The notes: generated by a model not told the origin, from the sequence alone. Positions 26,602 to 36,147 are shown, counted from the stretch's first letter. The stretch is DNA of 64,000 nt from Microbulbifer donghaiensis (GCF_900129095.1 NZ_FQVA01000001.1:806001-870000); one strand, 5' to 3'. Numbers and translations: made by a program.

Positions 26602-27324
26602 ATGAAATGGATGAGTCTGTTGCTGTTGAGCTTGCTGCCGATCACGGTCAGCGCCGAAGCGGCCTGCGTTATTCTGCTGCACGGTCTGGGCAAGTCCGAC
26701 TCCTCGATGAGCAAGCTGGAATCGGCTATTTCGGCGGCAGGATTCACCACCGTCAACGTTGACTACCCGTCCACCGACTATTCCATCGAGCAATTGGCCG
26801 GCCGGGCCATCGCGCCGGCACTGGACCAATGCGCGGACCACAGCCAGGTCAATTTTGTCACCCATTCCATGGGGGGCATTCTCGTGCGGCAATACCTGAG
26901 CCGCGTATCGATCGACAATCTCAATCGCGTGGTTATGCTCGGGCCGCCAAATCACGGTAGTGAGGTGGTGGACAAACTCGGTGACTTCCCCGGCTTCCGC
27001 TTCATATTTGGCGATGCAGGCCTGCAGCTGGGAACCGGGGAGCTCAGCGTGCCCAACAAGCTCGGTGCCGCGGAATTCGATGTCGGCATCATCGCCGGCA
27101 CCCGCAGTATCAACCTGATACTGTCCCAGATGATTCCCGACAGCGACGACGGCAAGGTTTCGGTGGCCAGTACCAGACTCGAAGGCATGAAGGATCACCT
27201 GACAATGCCGGTCACTCACGTATTTATGATGAAGAATGACGCTGTCATTCAGCAGGTACTGTACTACCTGCAGCACGGCAGTTTTTTCCACGCCGCTGCC
27301 ACAGGTAACGGCACCCAGCAGTAA
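26602..27324 (+). CDS. Exported alpha/beta-hydrolase, lipase-like
   Basis: 240 aa with signal peptide MKWMSLLLLSLLPITVSAEA. Alpha/beta-hydrolase pattern: oxyanion segment VILLHGLGKS (about 23-32), nucleophile elbow THSMGGI (about 88-94), GPPNHGSEVVDKLG after it, and HLTMPVTHVFMM carrying a candidate catalytic His near the C-terminus. The GPPNHGS segment is typical of triacylglycerol lipase/PGAP1-like bacterial esterases. Periplasmic or secreted; substrate unknown. A GAGCAATGTGAG stretch precedes the ATG. Confidence 0.82.
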   Translation: MKWMSLLLLSLLPITVSAEAACVILLHGLGKSDSSMSKLESAISAAGFTTVNVDYPSTDYSIEQLAGRAIAPALDQCADHSQVNFVTHSMGGILVRQYLSRVSIDNLNRVVMLGPPNHGSEVVDKLGDFPGFRFIFGDAGLQLGTGELSVPNKLGAAEFDVGIIAGTRSINLILSQMIPDSDDGKVSVASTRLEGMKDHLTMPVTHVFMMKNDAVIQQVLYYLQHGSFFHAAATGNGTQQ

Positions 27325-27574
27325 CTGGTCCGCCAGAAATTCCACTGAGTCACCCGGGTCAACGCCGTGTTACCCGGGCCGCCAAACCTGATCGCCCCCA
27401 TATTCCGCAGAAATACGCCCTGCCCGCCGCGTCTCTCGCGGGCACGAGGCCCCCTTTGGCCCCTTCGCCCAGTCAACCAGATGGGTCGGCTACAGGCTGT
27501 GACGCGCGTGGCTAAACTGCATGGAACCGGCAGGAATAGTCAGCCGGGTTAGCCGGCTGTCAGAGACACAACGG

Positions 27575-28579
27575 ATGACGACACAACGTCTGGGGACCAC
27601 ACAGGAAGAAAGCAAGGAAGCGATCAAAGAGCTGCCGGAACAGGTCGACCAGGGCCTGGATACGGCGCTCGACAAAGTGGATAGCTGGATTGCCGATGCA
27701 GTACAGCATATTCCCAATATCATCGCCGCACTGCTGGTGGTAATACTGCTTTATCTACTGGGCGTTTTTTTTGCTTACGTGACCAGGCAGCAGCTGACTC
27801 GACGTCGGCGGGAGAATCTCGGCGACGTGCTCGGCGGACTGGTCAAATGGGGGATTTTCGGTATCGGCTGCCTGCTGGCGGCTACGATTGTCATGCCGAC
27901 ACTCAAGCCCGGCGACCTCGTCGCGGGACTGGGAGTTGGCTCCGTTGCTTTCGGCTTTGCATTCAAGGATATTTTGCAGAACTGGCTAGCCGGCCTGCTG
28001 ATCCTGCTCAAGGAGCCCTTCCATATCAATGACCAGATACGTGTCGGTGAATTTGAGGGCACGGTCAAGAAAATCGAGAACCGCGCCACGCTGATCCGCA
28101 CCTACGACGGTCAGCGCGTGGTCATCCCCAACAGTGATATCTACACCACCGCCGTGGTGGTCAAAACCGCACATCCCCTGCGCCGCAGTGAATACGACGT
28201 GGGGATCGGCTACGGAGATGATATCGATCGCGCCTGTGAGGTCCTCGAGAAGGCTGTGCGCAAGGTTGACGGCGTACACCGGAAGCCGCCGGTCGAGGCT
28301 CTGCCCTGGGACCTGGCCGCCAGCTGGGTCACCATCCGCGTGCGCTGGTGGACCGAGAGTCGCCAGACCGATGCCAACCATATCGGCTCCGCGGTAGTTC
28401 GCGCGATCAAACTGGCGCTGGACGAAGCCCAAATCGACATGCCCTTCGAAACCCAGGTGCAGCTGTTTCACGACCAAACAGAAGACGTGGATGGCGACCG
28501 CAGACAGCAGCGCGAGGGCTGGCCAGAACCCGGCGAGGGCGCACCCCGGCCCCGCTGGAAAGCCCAATCCAAGCAGTGA
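27575..28579 (+). CDS. MscS-family mechanosensitive channel
   Basis: 334 aa from ATG 27575. An amphipathic N-terminal region (residues 1-40) precedes membrane spans IPNIIAALLVVILLYLLGVFFAY, GIFGIGCLLAATIV and the pore-lining GVGSVAFGFAFKDILQNWLAGLLILL, then the conserved beta domain PFHINDQIRVGEFEGTVKKIENRATLIRTYDGQRVVIPNSDIYT, which is diagnostic for MscS. The C-terminal domain ends in a charged tail (DGDRRQQREGW). Opens on membrane tension to release solutes during osmotic downshock. A frame extension to 27521 exists but has no ribosome site. Monocistronic. Confidence 0.9.
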   Translation: MTTQRLGTTQEESKEAIKELPEQVDQGLDTALDKVDSWIADAVQHIPNIIAALLVVILLYLLGVFFAYVTRQQLTRRRRENLGDVLGGLVKWGIFGIGCLLAATIVMPTLKPGDLVAGLGVGSVAFGFAFKDILQNWLAGLLILLKEPFHINDQIRVGEFEGTVKKIENRATLIRTYDGQRVVIPNSDIYTTAVVVKTAHPLRRSEYDVGIGYGDDIDRACEVLEKAVRKVDGVHRKPPVEALPWDLAASWVTIRVRWWTESRQTDANHIGSAVVRAIKLALDEAQIDMPFETQVQLFHDQTEDVDGDRRQQREGWPEPGEGAPRPRWKAQSKQ

Positions 28580-28665
28580 ACGAAGCTATTACACTGCGCC
28601 AGGGGGTTCCATAAACCACAACGCCGCTTTACCCTCTGGACATCAGATCATACAACCGGTGACCA

Positions 28666-29133
28666 ATGGTACAGTGGCAGTGGCTGGGTTTTGCGGAGCT
28701 TTCCCGCGATCAACTCTACGAAATTCTCAGAATCCGCCAGGAAATCTTCACCGTTGAACAGAACTGTGCCTACCAGGACGCCGACGGCAAGGACCAGTTC
28801 GCCTGGCATCTCGCCGGCTGGAAAACAGCCACGGAATCTCCCCAACTGCTCGCCTATTTGCGTGTCGTCTTTCCCGGCAAAAAATATGCAGAGCCTTCGA
28901 TCGGCCGCGTCCTGACCGTCGCCGAAAGTCGTGGCTCGGGGCTTGGCAAGGAACTGATGGCTCGGGCCGTGCGGCTCACCGCGGAGGCGTATCCGGGTAT
29001 GCCGATACGCATCTCCGCGCAACAGCACCTGAAGGGGTTTTACCGCGAGTTCGGCTTCGAACAGGTATCGGTGCCCTACGATGAAGACGGCATCCCGCAT
29101 ATCGAAATGCTGCGCGCGGCCAGCCCTTGCTGA
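28666..29133 (+). CDS. elaA: GNAT acetyltransferase, ElaA family
   Basis: 155 aa. ElaA signatures: LYEILRIRQEIFTVEQNCAYQDADGKD at the N-terminus, the acetyl-CoA loop SIGRVLTVAESRGSGLGKEL and the C-terminal QQHLKGFYREFGFEQVSVPYDEDGIPHIEM. A cytoplasmic acetyltransferase of unknown substrate. The ATG has GGTGACC upstream; no obvious operon partner. Confidence 0.9.
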   Translation: MVQWQWLGFAELSRDQLYEILRIRQEIFTVEQNCAYQDADGKDQFAWHLAGWKTATESPQLLAYLRVVFPGKKYAEPSIGRVLTVAESRGSGLGKELMARAVRLTAEAYPGMPIRISAQQHLKGFYREFGFEQVSVPYDEDGIPHIEMLRAASPC

Positions 29134-29190
29134 CGAGCATCAGGGAGGGCTTAGCGGCTCATGCACCAACCGGCCTTGTCAGCCGTGGCT

Positions 29191-29520
29191 TTAATGTGCA
29201 ACCGTCTTGGAGAAGACATTGATTACCAGCACACCGATAATAATCAGCCCCATTCCCAAAACTGCCGGCAGATCCGGTACCTGTTTGTAAACAAAGGCAC
29301 TGGTGATGGCCACCAGCACGATCCCCATCCCGGACCAGATCGCATAGGAAACACCGACCGGAATCGTACGCAGTACGAGTGTCAGCATGTAGAAGGCAAT
29401 ACCATAACCAACCACTACGATGAGCGTGGGTATTGGCTTGGTAAACTGTTCTGAAGCTTTCAGTGCCGTAGTGGCCGCGACTTCGGTGATGATAGCGATC
29501 GCCAGGTACAGATAACCCAT
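29191..29520 (-). CDS. SMR-family multidrug exporter (EmrE/QacE-like)
   Basis: 109 aa from ATG 29520, the usual SMR length, with four transmembrane helices. The first helix carries the essential membrane Glu (Glu13 in AIAIITEVAATTALK) that couples proton and drug binding; the second and third show YGIAFYMLTLVLRTIPVGVSYAIWSGMGIV, the family signature, and the fourth GLIIIGVLVINVFSK. Works as a homodimer in the inner membrane, exporting cationic lipophiles or guanidinium-type compounds. The longer frame to 29580 would add 20 polar residues before helix 1 and is unlikely. Confidence 0.93.
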   Translation of the reverse strand: MGYLYLAIAIITEVAATTALKASEQFTKPIPTLIVVVGYGIAFYMLTLVLRTIPVGVSYAIWSGMGIVLVAITSAFVYKQVPDLPAVLGMGLIIIGVLVINVFSKTVAH

Positions 29521-29702
29521 AAATTTCTTCACGTCCCCGTTGAAAAACCGATTGTCCCCGATCAGAAACGCACATGGCAAACTGTCAGCGGCGTTCCGAT
29601 CAGCTAATGGGAATCCCGCCCCGAAATAATGTCACCGGACAGGAGAGCTCACGCGGAAGCGACTGGGAGGGTTGGGGCTCGGCGAGCAACGCTTCCGGGC
29701 AA

Positions 29703-29726
29703 CTGTAGCAGCTGTCGCTGCTACAG
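29703..29726. terminator. Hairpin downstream of the second AbgT gene
   Basis: A perfect 10-bp stem CTGTAGCAGC / GCTGCTACAG with a TGTC loop, 28 bases beyond the transporter stop. No T-run on either side, so its terminator role is uncertain; it may mark the 3' end of the minus-strand transcript. Confidence 0.5.
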
Positions 29727-29754
29727 ATGCAATCCGTCAGCCAAGCCCCTGCAT

Positions 29755-31323
29755 TCAGGGGTAGGTATAGCTGGCCTGCAGGCCCAGCGGAATCCCCAGT
29801 GACCAATAGGCCACCAGGAACACAGACCAACAAATCAGGAATACCAGCGAATATGGCAGCATCATCGATACCAGTGTGCCGATACCCGTGCTCTTCACAT
29901 AGCGCTGGCAGTAAACAACGACCAGTGGGAAATAAGGCATCAGCGGTGTGATGATATTGGTGGAGGAATCTCCCACGCGGTAGGCCGCCTGCGTCAGGTC
30001 CGGGGAAAAGCCAATCTGCATCAGCATCGGCACAAAAATTGGCGCGAGCAAAGCCCACTTGGCCGAGGCTGACCCCACAAACAGGTTGACGAAGCCCACC
30101 AGCAGGATAATTCCCATCAGGGTGACCGGGCCGGGCAAATTCATCGCCGCCAGTAGATTGCCGCCCTCAACGGACAATAGAGTGCCCAGACCGGAGCGGG
30201 CAAACTCAGAAATAAACAGCGCACAGAAAAAGGCCATTACGATGTAGTAGGCCATGGAGCCCATGGTTTTCGACATCGCATCGATGACGTCTTTACTCTT
30301 GTGGAAAGTACCGGCGGCGTAACCGAAGACCACGCCGGGAATAATGAACAGCAGGAAGATCAGCGGCACGATGGATTTCATTGCCGGTGCCGTAAACGAG
30401 GCCAACTGGCCTTGGGCATCGCGCAGTGCAGATGTTTCCGGCAGCATCCAGGCCACCAGCCCGACGATACCGGCGACCATCACCGCCACCGACAGGTACA
30501 GGGCCTTTTTCTCCCGCGCACCCAATTCGCGGATTGCCGGCATATCGTCCGCGTCGCCGTCGATGGCGACGTTCTTCAGGCGCGGCTCGATGACCTTGTC
30601 CGTCAACCACCAGCCGAGCAGCGTAATCACCAGGCACGAAGCGGACGTAAAAAACCAGTTGTTCAGCGGGTTCAGCTGCACTTCCGGGTCCACGATTTGC
30701 GCTGCAGTCTGGGTAAAACCCTGCAGCAATGGATCTATCGCGGAGGGGACAAAGTTCGCCGAAAAGCCGCCGGAAACCCCGGCAAATGCGGCAGCGATAC
30801 CGGCCAGAGGATGGCGACCGGCGGCATAGAAAATGACTCCACCGAGCGGGATTACCAGCACGTATCCGGCATCCACCGCCGTGTGACTGACGATTGCTAC
30901 TAAAATGAGCATCGGCGTCAGCAGCATTTGCGGTGTCACTGCCAGTAGTTTCTTCAGGACGGCATTGATAAAGCCGCTGTGTTCGGCCACACCGACACCG
31001 AGCATGGCTACCAGCACGACCCCCAGCGGGGCAAAGCCGGTGAAAGTGGTGACCATACCCGACAGGAATCTGGCCATCTCACTGCCGGATAGCAGGTTGG
31101 TCACCTGGATAGCTTCACCGGTGGCCGGGTGCAGTGTTTCAAAAGTAACCCCGGACAGCAGCCACGACAGCACCCAGATGAACACCATCAACACCAGGAA
31201 GAGCACGGCGGGATCGGGCAGGCGATTGCCGACGACCTCGATAAAGTTGAGCGCGCGGTTAATCCAGCCGCCCTTGGCGACCCCGCCATTGCCCGAGTCT
31301 GGATTCGCTTGGATGTTTTCCAT
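29755..31323 (-). CDS. AbgT-family transporter (second copy)
   Basis: 522 aa polytopic inner-membrane protein. Same signatures as the copy at 14722: TTFTGFAPLGVVLVAMLGVGVAEHSG, GRHPLAGIAAAFAGVSGGFSANF, GFVNLFVGSASAKWALLAPIFVPM and YRVGDSSTNIITPLMPYF. The N-terminus and the periplasmic loop (PATGEAIQVTNLL) differ clearly, so the two are diverged paralogues rather than a recent duplication. Substrate (PABA-glutamate, folate breakdown products, sulfonamides or peptides) is not predictable. It stands alone, 90 bases downstream of trpS. Confidence 0.92.
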   Translation of the reverse strand: MENIQANPDSGNGGVAKGGWINRALNFIEVVGNRLPDPAVLFLVLMVFIWVLSWLLSGVTFETLHPATGEAIQVTNLLSGSEMARFLSGMVTTFTGFAPLGVVLVAMLGVGVAEHSGFINAVLKKLLAVTPQMLLTPMLILVAIVSHTAVDAGYVLVIPLGGVIFYAAGRHPLAGIAAAFAGVSGGFSANFVPSAIDPLLQGFTQTAAQIVDPEVQLNPLNNWFFTSASCLVITLLGWWLTDKVIEPRLKNVAIDGDADDMPAIRELGAREKKALYLSVAVMVAGIVGLVAWMLPETSALRDAQGQLASFTAPAMKSIVPLIFLLFIIPGVVFGYAAGTFHKSKDVIDAMSKTMGSMAYYIVMAFFCALFISEFARSGLGTLLSVEGGNLLAAMNLPGPVTLMGIILLVGFVNLFVGSASAKWALLAPIFVPMLMQIGFSPDLTQAAYRVGDSSTNIITPLMPYFPLVVVYCQRYVKSTGIGTLVSMMLPYSLVFLICWSVFLVAYWSLGIPLGLQASYTYP

Positions 31324-31412
31324 AAATTTATCCCTGTTGTTATTGATTTTATTTCTGATCAGCGCCGGCGGGAGCGGCCCAGTGGCGCTCCCGAGTGGAG
31401 ATCCTGCGGCGC

Positions 31413-32420
31413 CTAGCCTATTTTGCGGATGCCAACCGCGTGGCGGAGTGTTTCGATAAACGGCGCCGCGTAGGCGCGGGCTTTCTCTGCGCCCTTCTCC
31501 AGTTCCACTTCAATCTGTGCGGGACTGGACAGCAGCTCGTTGTAGCGCTCACGCGCCTCGCCGATCTGGCCATTGATCAGCTCGAACAATTGCTTCTTGG
31601 CCTCGCCCCAGGCGATCCCCTCTTCGAACGCCTGGCGCATCTCCGCAGTCTGCTGCTCGGAGGCAAAGGCCTGCCAGATCTGGAATACGGTGGAGGTATC
31701 CGGATCCTTCGGCTCACCCGGCTCCAGCAGGTTGGTCTTGATCTTGTTGATATGCTTCTTGAGCTGCTTCTCCGGCAGGAACAGCGGAATGGTATTGCCG
31801 TAGCTTTTGCTCATTTTGCGGCCGTCGAGCCCCTGCAGCACCGCCACATGGTCGTCTACCACGGCCTCCGGCAAGGCGAAGTGCTCGCCGTAGTGGTGAT
31901 TGAAACGCTGGGCGATATCCCGGGCCATTTCAATATGCTGCACCTGATCCTTGCCCACCGGCACCTTGTTGGCATTGAACATCAGGATGTCCGCCGCCAT
32001 CAGGATCGGGTAACTGTACAGGCCCATGGTGATGCCGAAATCCGAGTCCTCGCCATCGGCGCGGTTGGCATCCACCGCCGCCTTGTAGGCGTGGGCACGA
32101 TTCATCAGGCCCTTGGCGGTCATGCAGGTGAGCAGCCAGGTGAGTTCGGGGATCTCGTGGATGTCCGACTGGCGGTAGAAGACGACATTGTCGGTATTCA
32201 GCCCGAGGGCCAGCCAGGTCGCGGCAATTTCCAGCGTGGACTGGTGTACCTGCTCAGGATCCTGACACTTGATCAGCGCGTGATAATCGGCCAGGAAGTA
32301 AAAAGACTGGTTGTTCTCTTCCTGACTCGCGGCAATTGCGGGGCGAATAGCGCCGACGTAGTTGCCCAGGTGGGGGGTGCCGGTGGTGGTGATGCCGGTC
32401 AGTACGCGCTGCTTGGTCAT
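31413..32420 (-). CDS. trpS: Tryptophanyl-tRNA synthetase
   Basis: 335 aa, normal for a bacterial TrpRS. Charges tRNA(Trp) in the cytoplasm. Class I signatures: the HIGH-like [13 protein letters not shown] (residues about 12-24) and [13 protein letters not shown] (about 194-206). [33 protein letters not shown] is strongly conserved. Starts with ATG 32420. A GC-rich inverted repeat GGGAGCG / CGCTCCC (31370-31392) lies just past the stop. Confidence 0.96.
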   Translation of the reverse strand: MTKQRVLTGITTTGTPHLGNYVGAIRPAIAASQEENNQSFYFLADYHALIKCQDPEQVHQSTLEIAATWLALGLNTDNVVFYRQSDIHEIPELTWLLTCMTAKGLMNRAHAYKAAVDANRADGEDSDFGITMGLYSYPILMAADILMFNANKVPVGKDQVQHIEMARDIAQRFNHHYGEHFALPEAVVDDHVAVLQGLDGRKMSKSYGNTIPLFLPEKQLKKHINKIKTNLLEPGEPKDPDTSTVFQIWQAFASEQQTAEMRQAFEEGIAWGEAKKQLFELINGQIGEARERYNELLSSPAQIEVELEKGAEKARAYAAPFIETLRHAVGIRKIG

Positions 32421-32504
32421 AAGTCCTTAGTAATCCGTGCTGCAATTTCTGGAAACTGAAGGGCGAATAATAACCTTTTCGCGCCGGGCGTTGTATGGGC
32501 CCGC

Positions 32505-33629
32505 TTACTCCGGGCGGGCGAAATTCGACCCCCCGCTGGCCAGGTCACTCAACAGCTGCCGATATTCTGCCGCCAGGTTTGGCCAGGTGAGCGCGGAAAC
32601 GTCGGGCACCTTCAGGCTCTCACCCCGCTCGACCCGCTCGACGCATTTGACCATGGCCTTGCAGAGATTGGCCGCGCAGGACTCGACATCTTCAGGGAAG
32701 TGGTAACCGATCCGCCCAAACCACTCGGGATAGGCCAGGTTGTCCGGTACCAGCGGCTGGCAGCCCGCCGCCACTGCCTCCAGGACCGCCAGGCCCTGGA
32801 AGTCGTGTCGCGCAGTGGAGAGCACGGCGTGGCTCTCCCGCATTAACCGCCGGTATTCTGCCGACTGCAGCTGGTACCCCCAGGCTCCGAGAGCACCCTG
32901 CTTTTGCAACAGCTTGCGGATCTGCGCGAACTCCGCCGGCTGACGCCGGAACTGCTGCCCGACCAAGTGCACAGTGAATGGGCGTTTGTGCTGGGAGAAG
33001 CGGCGCAGTGCCGCGAGCAGGATATCCGGGCCCTTGTCGTACTCCCAGCGGTGGTTCCAGATAAAGGTGGGCCTGTTCGAACGCTCCGCCGGCTCGGCAA
33101 ATGCCAGCGCTTCCAGTGGCACCGGCAGAATTTGCGACTTGCGATCGATTTCCGCGCAGAGCCCCGGGGGCACACAGTCTGGAAAGCGCTTCAGCAGCTC
33201 AGCGGCACCCTCGAGTAAAGTGCGGCGGTTATAGTCAGAATTGAACAGCAGCAGGTCACCGGCGAGTGCGGTGTAGATATTCAGCAGCTGTGGTTCTACC
33301 GAGGCAAAAGCATCCGCGCTCAACGGGTAGGCAAATTGGTTCTCGTGGAAGTAGACCGCAGTCGGCACCCCGGCGATCTGTGGCACCAGCCCGCGCAGGG
33401 CGGTCAGATCCGTCATCGAGGTCGCGACGATAAGGTCCCAGGGCTGGCGCAGCGTCTGCGCCGCTTCCCCCCTGCCCCAGCTCAGGCTATTGCCGCGAAT
33501 ACGCCAGCTGAAGTAGCGCGGCGGCAGCGACAGCACCGTCCACTGCCAGTCCGGGATGGCCGCGACCAAACCGCGACGCCAGCGCTTGTGGCTGTCGGCA
33601 TCATAGGCGGATAACAGCAGTACCTTCAT
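32505..33629 (-). CDS. DUF3524 glycosyltransferase, tRNA-queuosine mannosyltransferase (GTDC1/QTMAN) family
   Basis: 374 aa. The N-terminal DUF3524 domain (residues 1-165) has MKVLLLSAYDADSHKRWRRGL, then DLIVATSMTDLTALRGLVP and YFHENQFAYPLS, which are shared with animal GTDC1. The C-terminal half is a GT-B Rossmann domain: IWNHRWEYDKGPDILLAALR, then LMRESHAVLSTARHDFQGLAVLEAVAAGCQPLVPDNLAYPEWF, with the acidic E-A-V-A-x-G loop that binds the nucleotide sugar. Animal GTDC1 mannosylates queuosine in tRNA(Asp); whether the bacterial proteins act on tRNA is not established by this sequence. Last gene of the run tsaB-uppP-dehydrogenase, 25 bases after the previous stop; tsaB in the same run is also a tRNA-modification gene. 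Confidence 0.85.
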   Translation of the reverse strand: MKVLLLSAYDADSHKRWRRGLVAAIPDWQWTVLSLPPRYFSWRIRGNSLSWGRGEAAQTLRQPWDLIVATSMTDLTALRGLVPQIAGVPTAVYFHENQFAYPLSADAFASVEPQLLNIYTALAGDLLLFNSDYNRRTLLEGAAELLKRFPDCVPPGLCAEIDRKSQILPVPLEALAFAEPAERSNRPTFIWNHRWEYDKGPDILLAALRRFSQHKRPFTVHLVGQQFRRQPAEFAQIRKLLQKQGALGAWGYQLQSAEYRRLMRESHAVLSTARHDFQGLAVLEAVAAGCQPLVPDNLAYPEWFGRIGYHFPEDVESCAANLCKAMVKCVERVERGESLKVPDVSALTWPNLAAEYRQLLSDLASGGSNFARPE

Positions 33630-33654
33630 AAATCAGCCGCTATCCATTGCCCCA

Positions 33655-34536
33655 TCAATCGAAAGAGCGCACATTCATCAGCCGCGCGAACAGGCTGGAA
33701 GTATCCCAGCGACTGCCGCCGAGGGCCTGCACCTCGCTGTAGAACTGGTCCACCAGCGCTGTGACCGGTAACAGCGCGCCGTTGCGCTGCGCCTCATTCA
33801 GAACGATCGCAAGATCCTTGCGCATCCAGTCAACCGCAAAACCGTGCTCGTACTCACCGGCGAGCATGGTCTTGTAGCGGTTTTCCATCTGCCAGCTCTG
33901 TGCGGCGCCCTTGGAGATCACACCGATTACCTGTTCGGCATCCAGCCCCGCCGCGCGGGCAAAATGCAGGCCCTCGGCCAGCCCCTGTACCACGCCGGCG
34001 ATACAGATCTGGTTGACCATCTTACACAGCTGGCCACTGCCCACCGGGCCGAGCAGATTGACGGCGCGGGCGTAGCAGTCGATCAGCGGCAGTGCGCGCT
34101 GGTAGTCGGGCTCGTCACCCCCCACCATCACCGTCAATGCACCGTTCTCCGCGCCCGCCTGACCACCGGACACCGGTGCATCCAGGAAGCCAATGCCCTT
34201 GTCCCGGCCGAGGGCCGCCAGCTCCCGCGCCACATCGGCGGAAGCGGTGGTGTGGTCGACGAACAGGCTACCGCTGGCCATACCGGCAAAGGCGCCCTGC
34301 TCGCCGGCGACCACTTCACGCAGGTCGTTGTCGTTACCCACACAGGCAAACACAATTTCGGCACCACTGGCCGCCGCGGCGGGGGTCGCAAATGCCTCGC
34401 CGGTGTAATCCTGCAACCACTGCTCGGCGCGACTGGCCGTGCGGTTGTAGATACGCACGGTGTGACCGGCCCTGGCCAGGAAGCCGGCCATGGGATAGCC
34501 CATTACACCGAGACCGAGAAATGCGACTGTTGCCAT
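33655..34536 (-). CDS. NAD(P)-dependent beta-hydroxyacid dehydrogenase
   Basis: 293 aa of the 3-hydroxyisobutyrate/tartronate-semialdehyde reductase family. N-terminal Rossmann VAFLGLGVMGYPMAGFLARAGH, the dinucleotide-selecting IYNRTASRA (Arg suggests NADP preference), substrate motif LDAPVSGGQAGAENG and the catalytic Lys in LCKMVNQICIAGV. The specific substrate (glyoxylate/succinic semialdehyde, hydroxyisobutyrate or tartronate semialdehyde) cannot be decided. Six bases after uppP, so part of the same operon; no metabolic link to its neighbours is apparent. Confidence 0.9.
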   Translation of the reverse strand: MATVAFLGLGVMGYPMAGFLARAGHTVRIYNRTASRAEQWLQDYTGEAFATPAAAASGAEIVFACVGNDNDLREVVAGEQGAFAGMASGSLFVDHTTASADVARELAALGRDKGIGFLDAPVSGGQAGAENGALTVMVGGDEPDYQRALPLIDCYARAVNLLGPVGSGQLCKMVNQICIAGVVQGLAEGLHFARAAGLDAEQVIGVISKGAAQSWQMENRYKTMLAGEYEHGFAVDWMRKDLAIVLNEAQRNGALLPVTALVDQFYSEVQALGGSRWDTSSLFARLMNVRSFD

Positions 34537-34542
34537 GGTGGT

Positions 34543-35340
34543 TTACCCCCAGATCATCCAGATAAGCGCCGCACCCAGCAGCAGGCGATAAATCGCGAAA
34601 GGCGCCATGCCGATACGGCTGATAAATTGCAGAAAAAAATGAATACACAAATAAGCGCTGACAAATGACAGCACTGTGCCCAGCAGTATGTCGCGCCAGG
34701 GCACCGTTTCCAGTGACAGCAGATCAAAAGTCAGCAGCATGGCGCTGAGCGCTATCACCGGAATGGACATCAGAAATGAAAACCGGGCGGCCGCCTCGCG
34801 TTCCATCCCCAGCATCAGGCCCGCCGTCATGGTAATGCCAGAGCGGGAAGTGCCGGGGATCAGGGCCAGGGCCTGGGCGGCGCCAATCATCAGGGCTTTT
34901 TTCCAGTTCAGCTGGGCGAGTGTCTGTTTGCGCGCACCGCGCACATCCGCCCACCACAACAAGATGCCAAAGCCGATGGTGGTAGCGGCAATTACGGCGG
35001 CCGAGCGCAGATGCGTTTCGATAAATTCTTTGAAAAAGAGCCCGGCCAGCCCGGCAGGAATGGTCGCCAGCACAATCAGCCAGGCGAGCCGCCCCTCATC
35101 GCTGAAGCGACCGTTTACCAGCCCACCGAGCCCATCGCGCAGGAGCGCCCAGATCTCACTGCGGAAATACAGCACCACTGCCAGCAGAGAGCCAAAATGC
35201 ACCGCCACATCGAATGCCAGCCCCTGGTCCGGCCAGCCCAAGACCTCTTTCGGCAGGATGAGATGTGCCGAGCTGGAGATGGGCAGAAACTCCGTCAACC
35301 CTTGAATCAGGGCCAGAATAACTATCTGAAATATTTCCAT
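34543..35340 (-). CDS. uppP: Undecaprenyl-diphosphate phosphatase
   Basis: 265 aa inner-membrane protein with about eight spans. Recycles the lipid carrier of cell-wall synthesis by hydrolysing undecaprenyl diphosphate. BacA/UppP motifs: [20 protein letters not shown] (Glu-rich motif 1, residues 12-31) and [20 protein letters not shown] (motif 2 with the catalytic Ser/Arg, about 159-178). Also confers bacitracin tolerance when abundant in E. coli. Starts three bases after tsaB. Confidence 0.95.
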   Translation of the reverse strand: MEIFQIVILALIQGLTEFLPISSSAHLILPKEVLGWPDQGLAFDVAVHFGSLLAVVLYFRSEIWALLRDGLGGLVNGRFSDEGRLAWLIVLATIPAGLAGLFFKEFIETHLRSAAVIAATTIGFGILLWWADVRGARKQTLAQLNWKKALMIGAAQALALIPGTSRSGITMTAGLMLGMEREAAARFSFLMSIPVIALSAMLLTFDLLSLETVPWRDILLGTVLSFVSAYLCIHFFLQFISRIGMAPFAIYRLLLGAALIWMIWG

Positions 35341-35343
35341 GGA

Positions 35344-36045
35344 CTACTTCGAGCGGATCTTCTGTCGTTTTTGCCAGGTCACTTCATCGCGCAGATAGAG
35401 CGGCTCCAGCTCTTCTGCGGCAACGGCTGCGCCATTCTGCCACAGGGGCAGCGCCAGTTCGGCAATTTCCCGCGCGTGAATTGGCGTATCCATATCACAT
35501 TGGGCTACCGGCGCGTCGACGAATTCCGGGTAGTGCCAGCCGGGCCCGGCGCCATACGCTGGCTGGGGCAAATCAGATTCCCGCAGTGACTGCACCACGC
35601 GATCCGGGTCCTGTACCGCCTCCGCCAGCAGGCTGTCATGCGGCGCACCCGCGGAGTAGATGCCCCAGTAAACCTGCTGCATACGTGCATCCAGCATCGC
35701 GACAATGGGTGAATCCCCCCATTCCGGATGGGACCTGCGAGCACCCGCTGCCAGGGCAGCGAGACTGGATACCGGTACGACCGGCTTGTCCGCGGCGAAA
35801 GCCAGCCCCTGGGTGAAGCTGATGGCAATGCGCAGACCAGTGAATGAGCCGGGACCGCGACTGACAGCCAGCGCATCCAACTGGCTGAGACTGAGCCCTG
35901 AGTCGGCCAATACCTGGTCGACCATCGGCAACAGGCGGCGGGTGTGATCCCGCTCGGCCCGCACGAACTGTTCGCAGACCTGCCCGCCGCTATACAAGGC
36001 GACGGAACAGGCTCCGGAAGTAGTATCCAAGGCGAGAATCTTCAC
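35344..36045 (-). CDS. tsaB: tRNA t6A biosynthesis protein TsaB
   Basis: 233 aa from GTG 36045. Non-catalytic ASKHA-fold partner of TsaD in making threonylcarbamoyladenosine at position 37 of ANN-decoding tRNAs. Typical opening MKILALDTTSGACSVALY, then ERDHTRRLLPMVDQVLADSGL and VSRGPGSFTGLRIAISFTQGLA, which are TsaB hallmarks. The frame runs 14 codons further (to 36087) but the fold starts at the GTG. First gene of the run tsaB-uppP-dehydrogenase-DUF3524. Confidence 0.94.
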   Translation of the reverse strand: MKILALDTTSGACSVALYSGGQVCEQFVRAERDHTRRLLPMVDQVLADSGLSLSQLDALAVSRGPGSFTGLRIAISFTQGLAFAADKPVVPVSSLAALAAGARRSHPEWGDSPIVAMLDARMQQVYWGIYSAGAPHDSLLAEAVQDPDRVVQSLRESDLPQPAYGAGPGWHYPEFVDAPVAQCDMDTPIHAREIAELALPLWQNGAAVAAEELEPLYLRDEVTWQKRQKIRSK

Positions 36046-36147
36046 AATACACTCAGTCAGCAACTCGGCGAGGGCGAATTGTGTCACGGTCGGCGGATAG
36101 AGTCATGCGCAACAGCCATTCGCCATGGCCTGGCGGGACTCATTAGC

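Noticed and set aside
31370-31392. GGGAGCG / CGCTCCC repeat after trpS as a terminator.
   Set aside because: Only a 7-bp stem with a 9-base loop and no T-run; mentioned under trpS but not listed separately.
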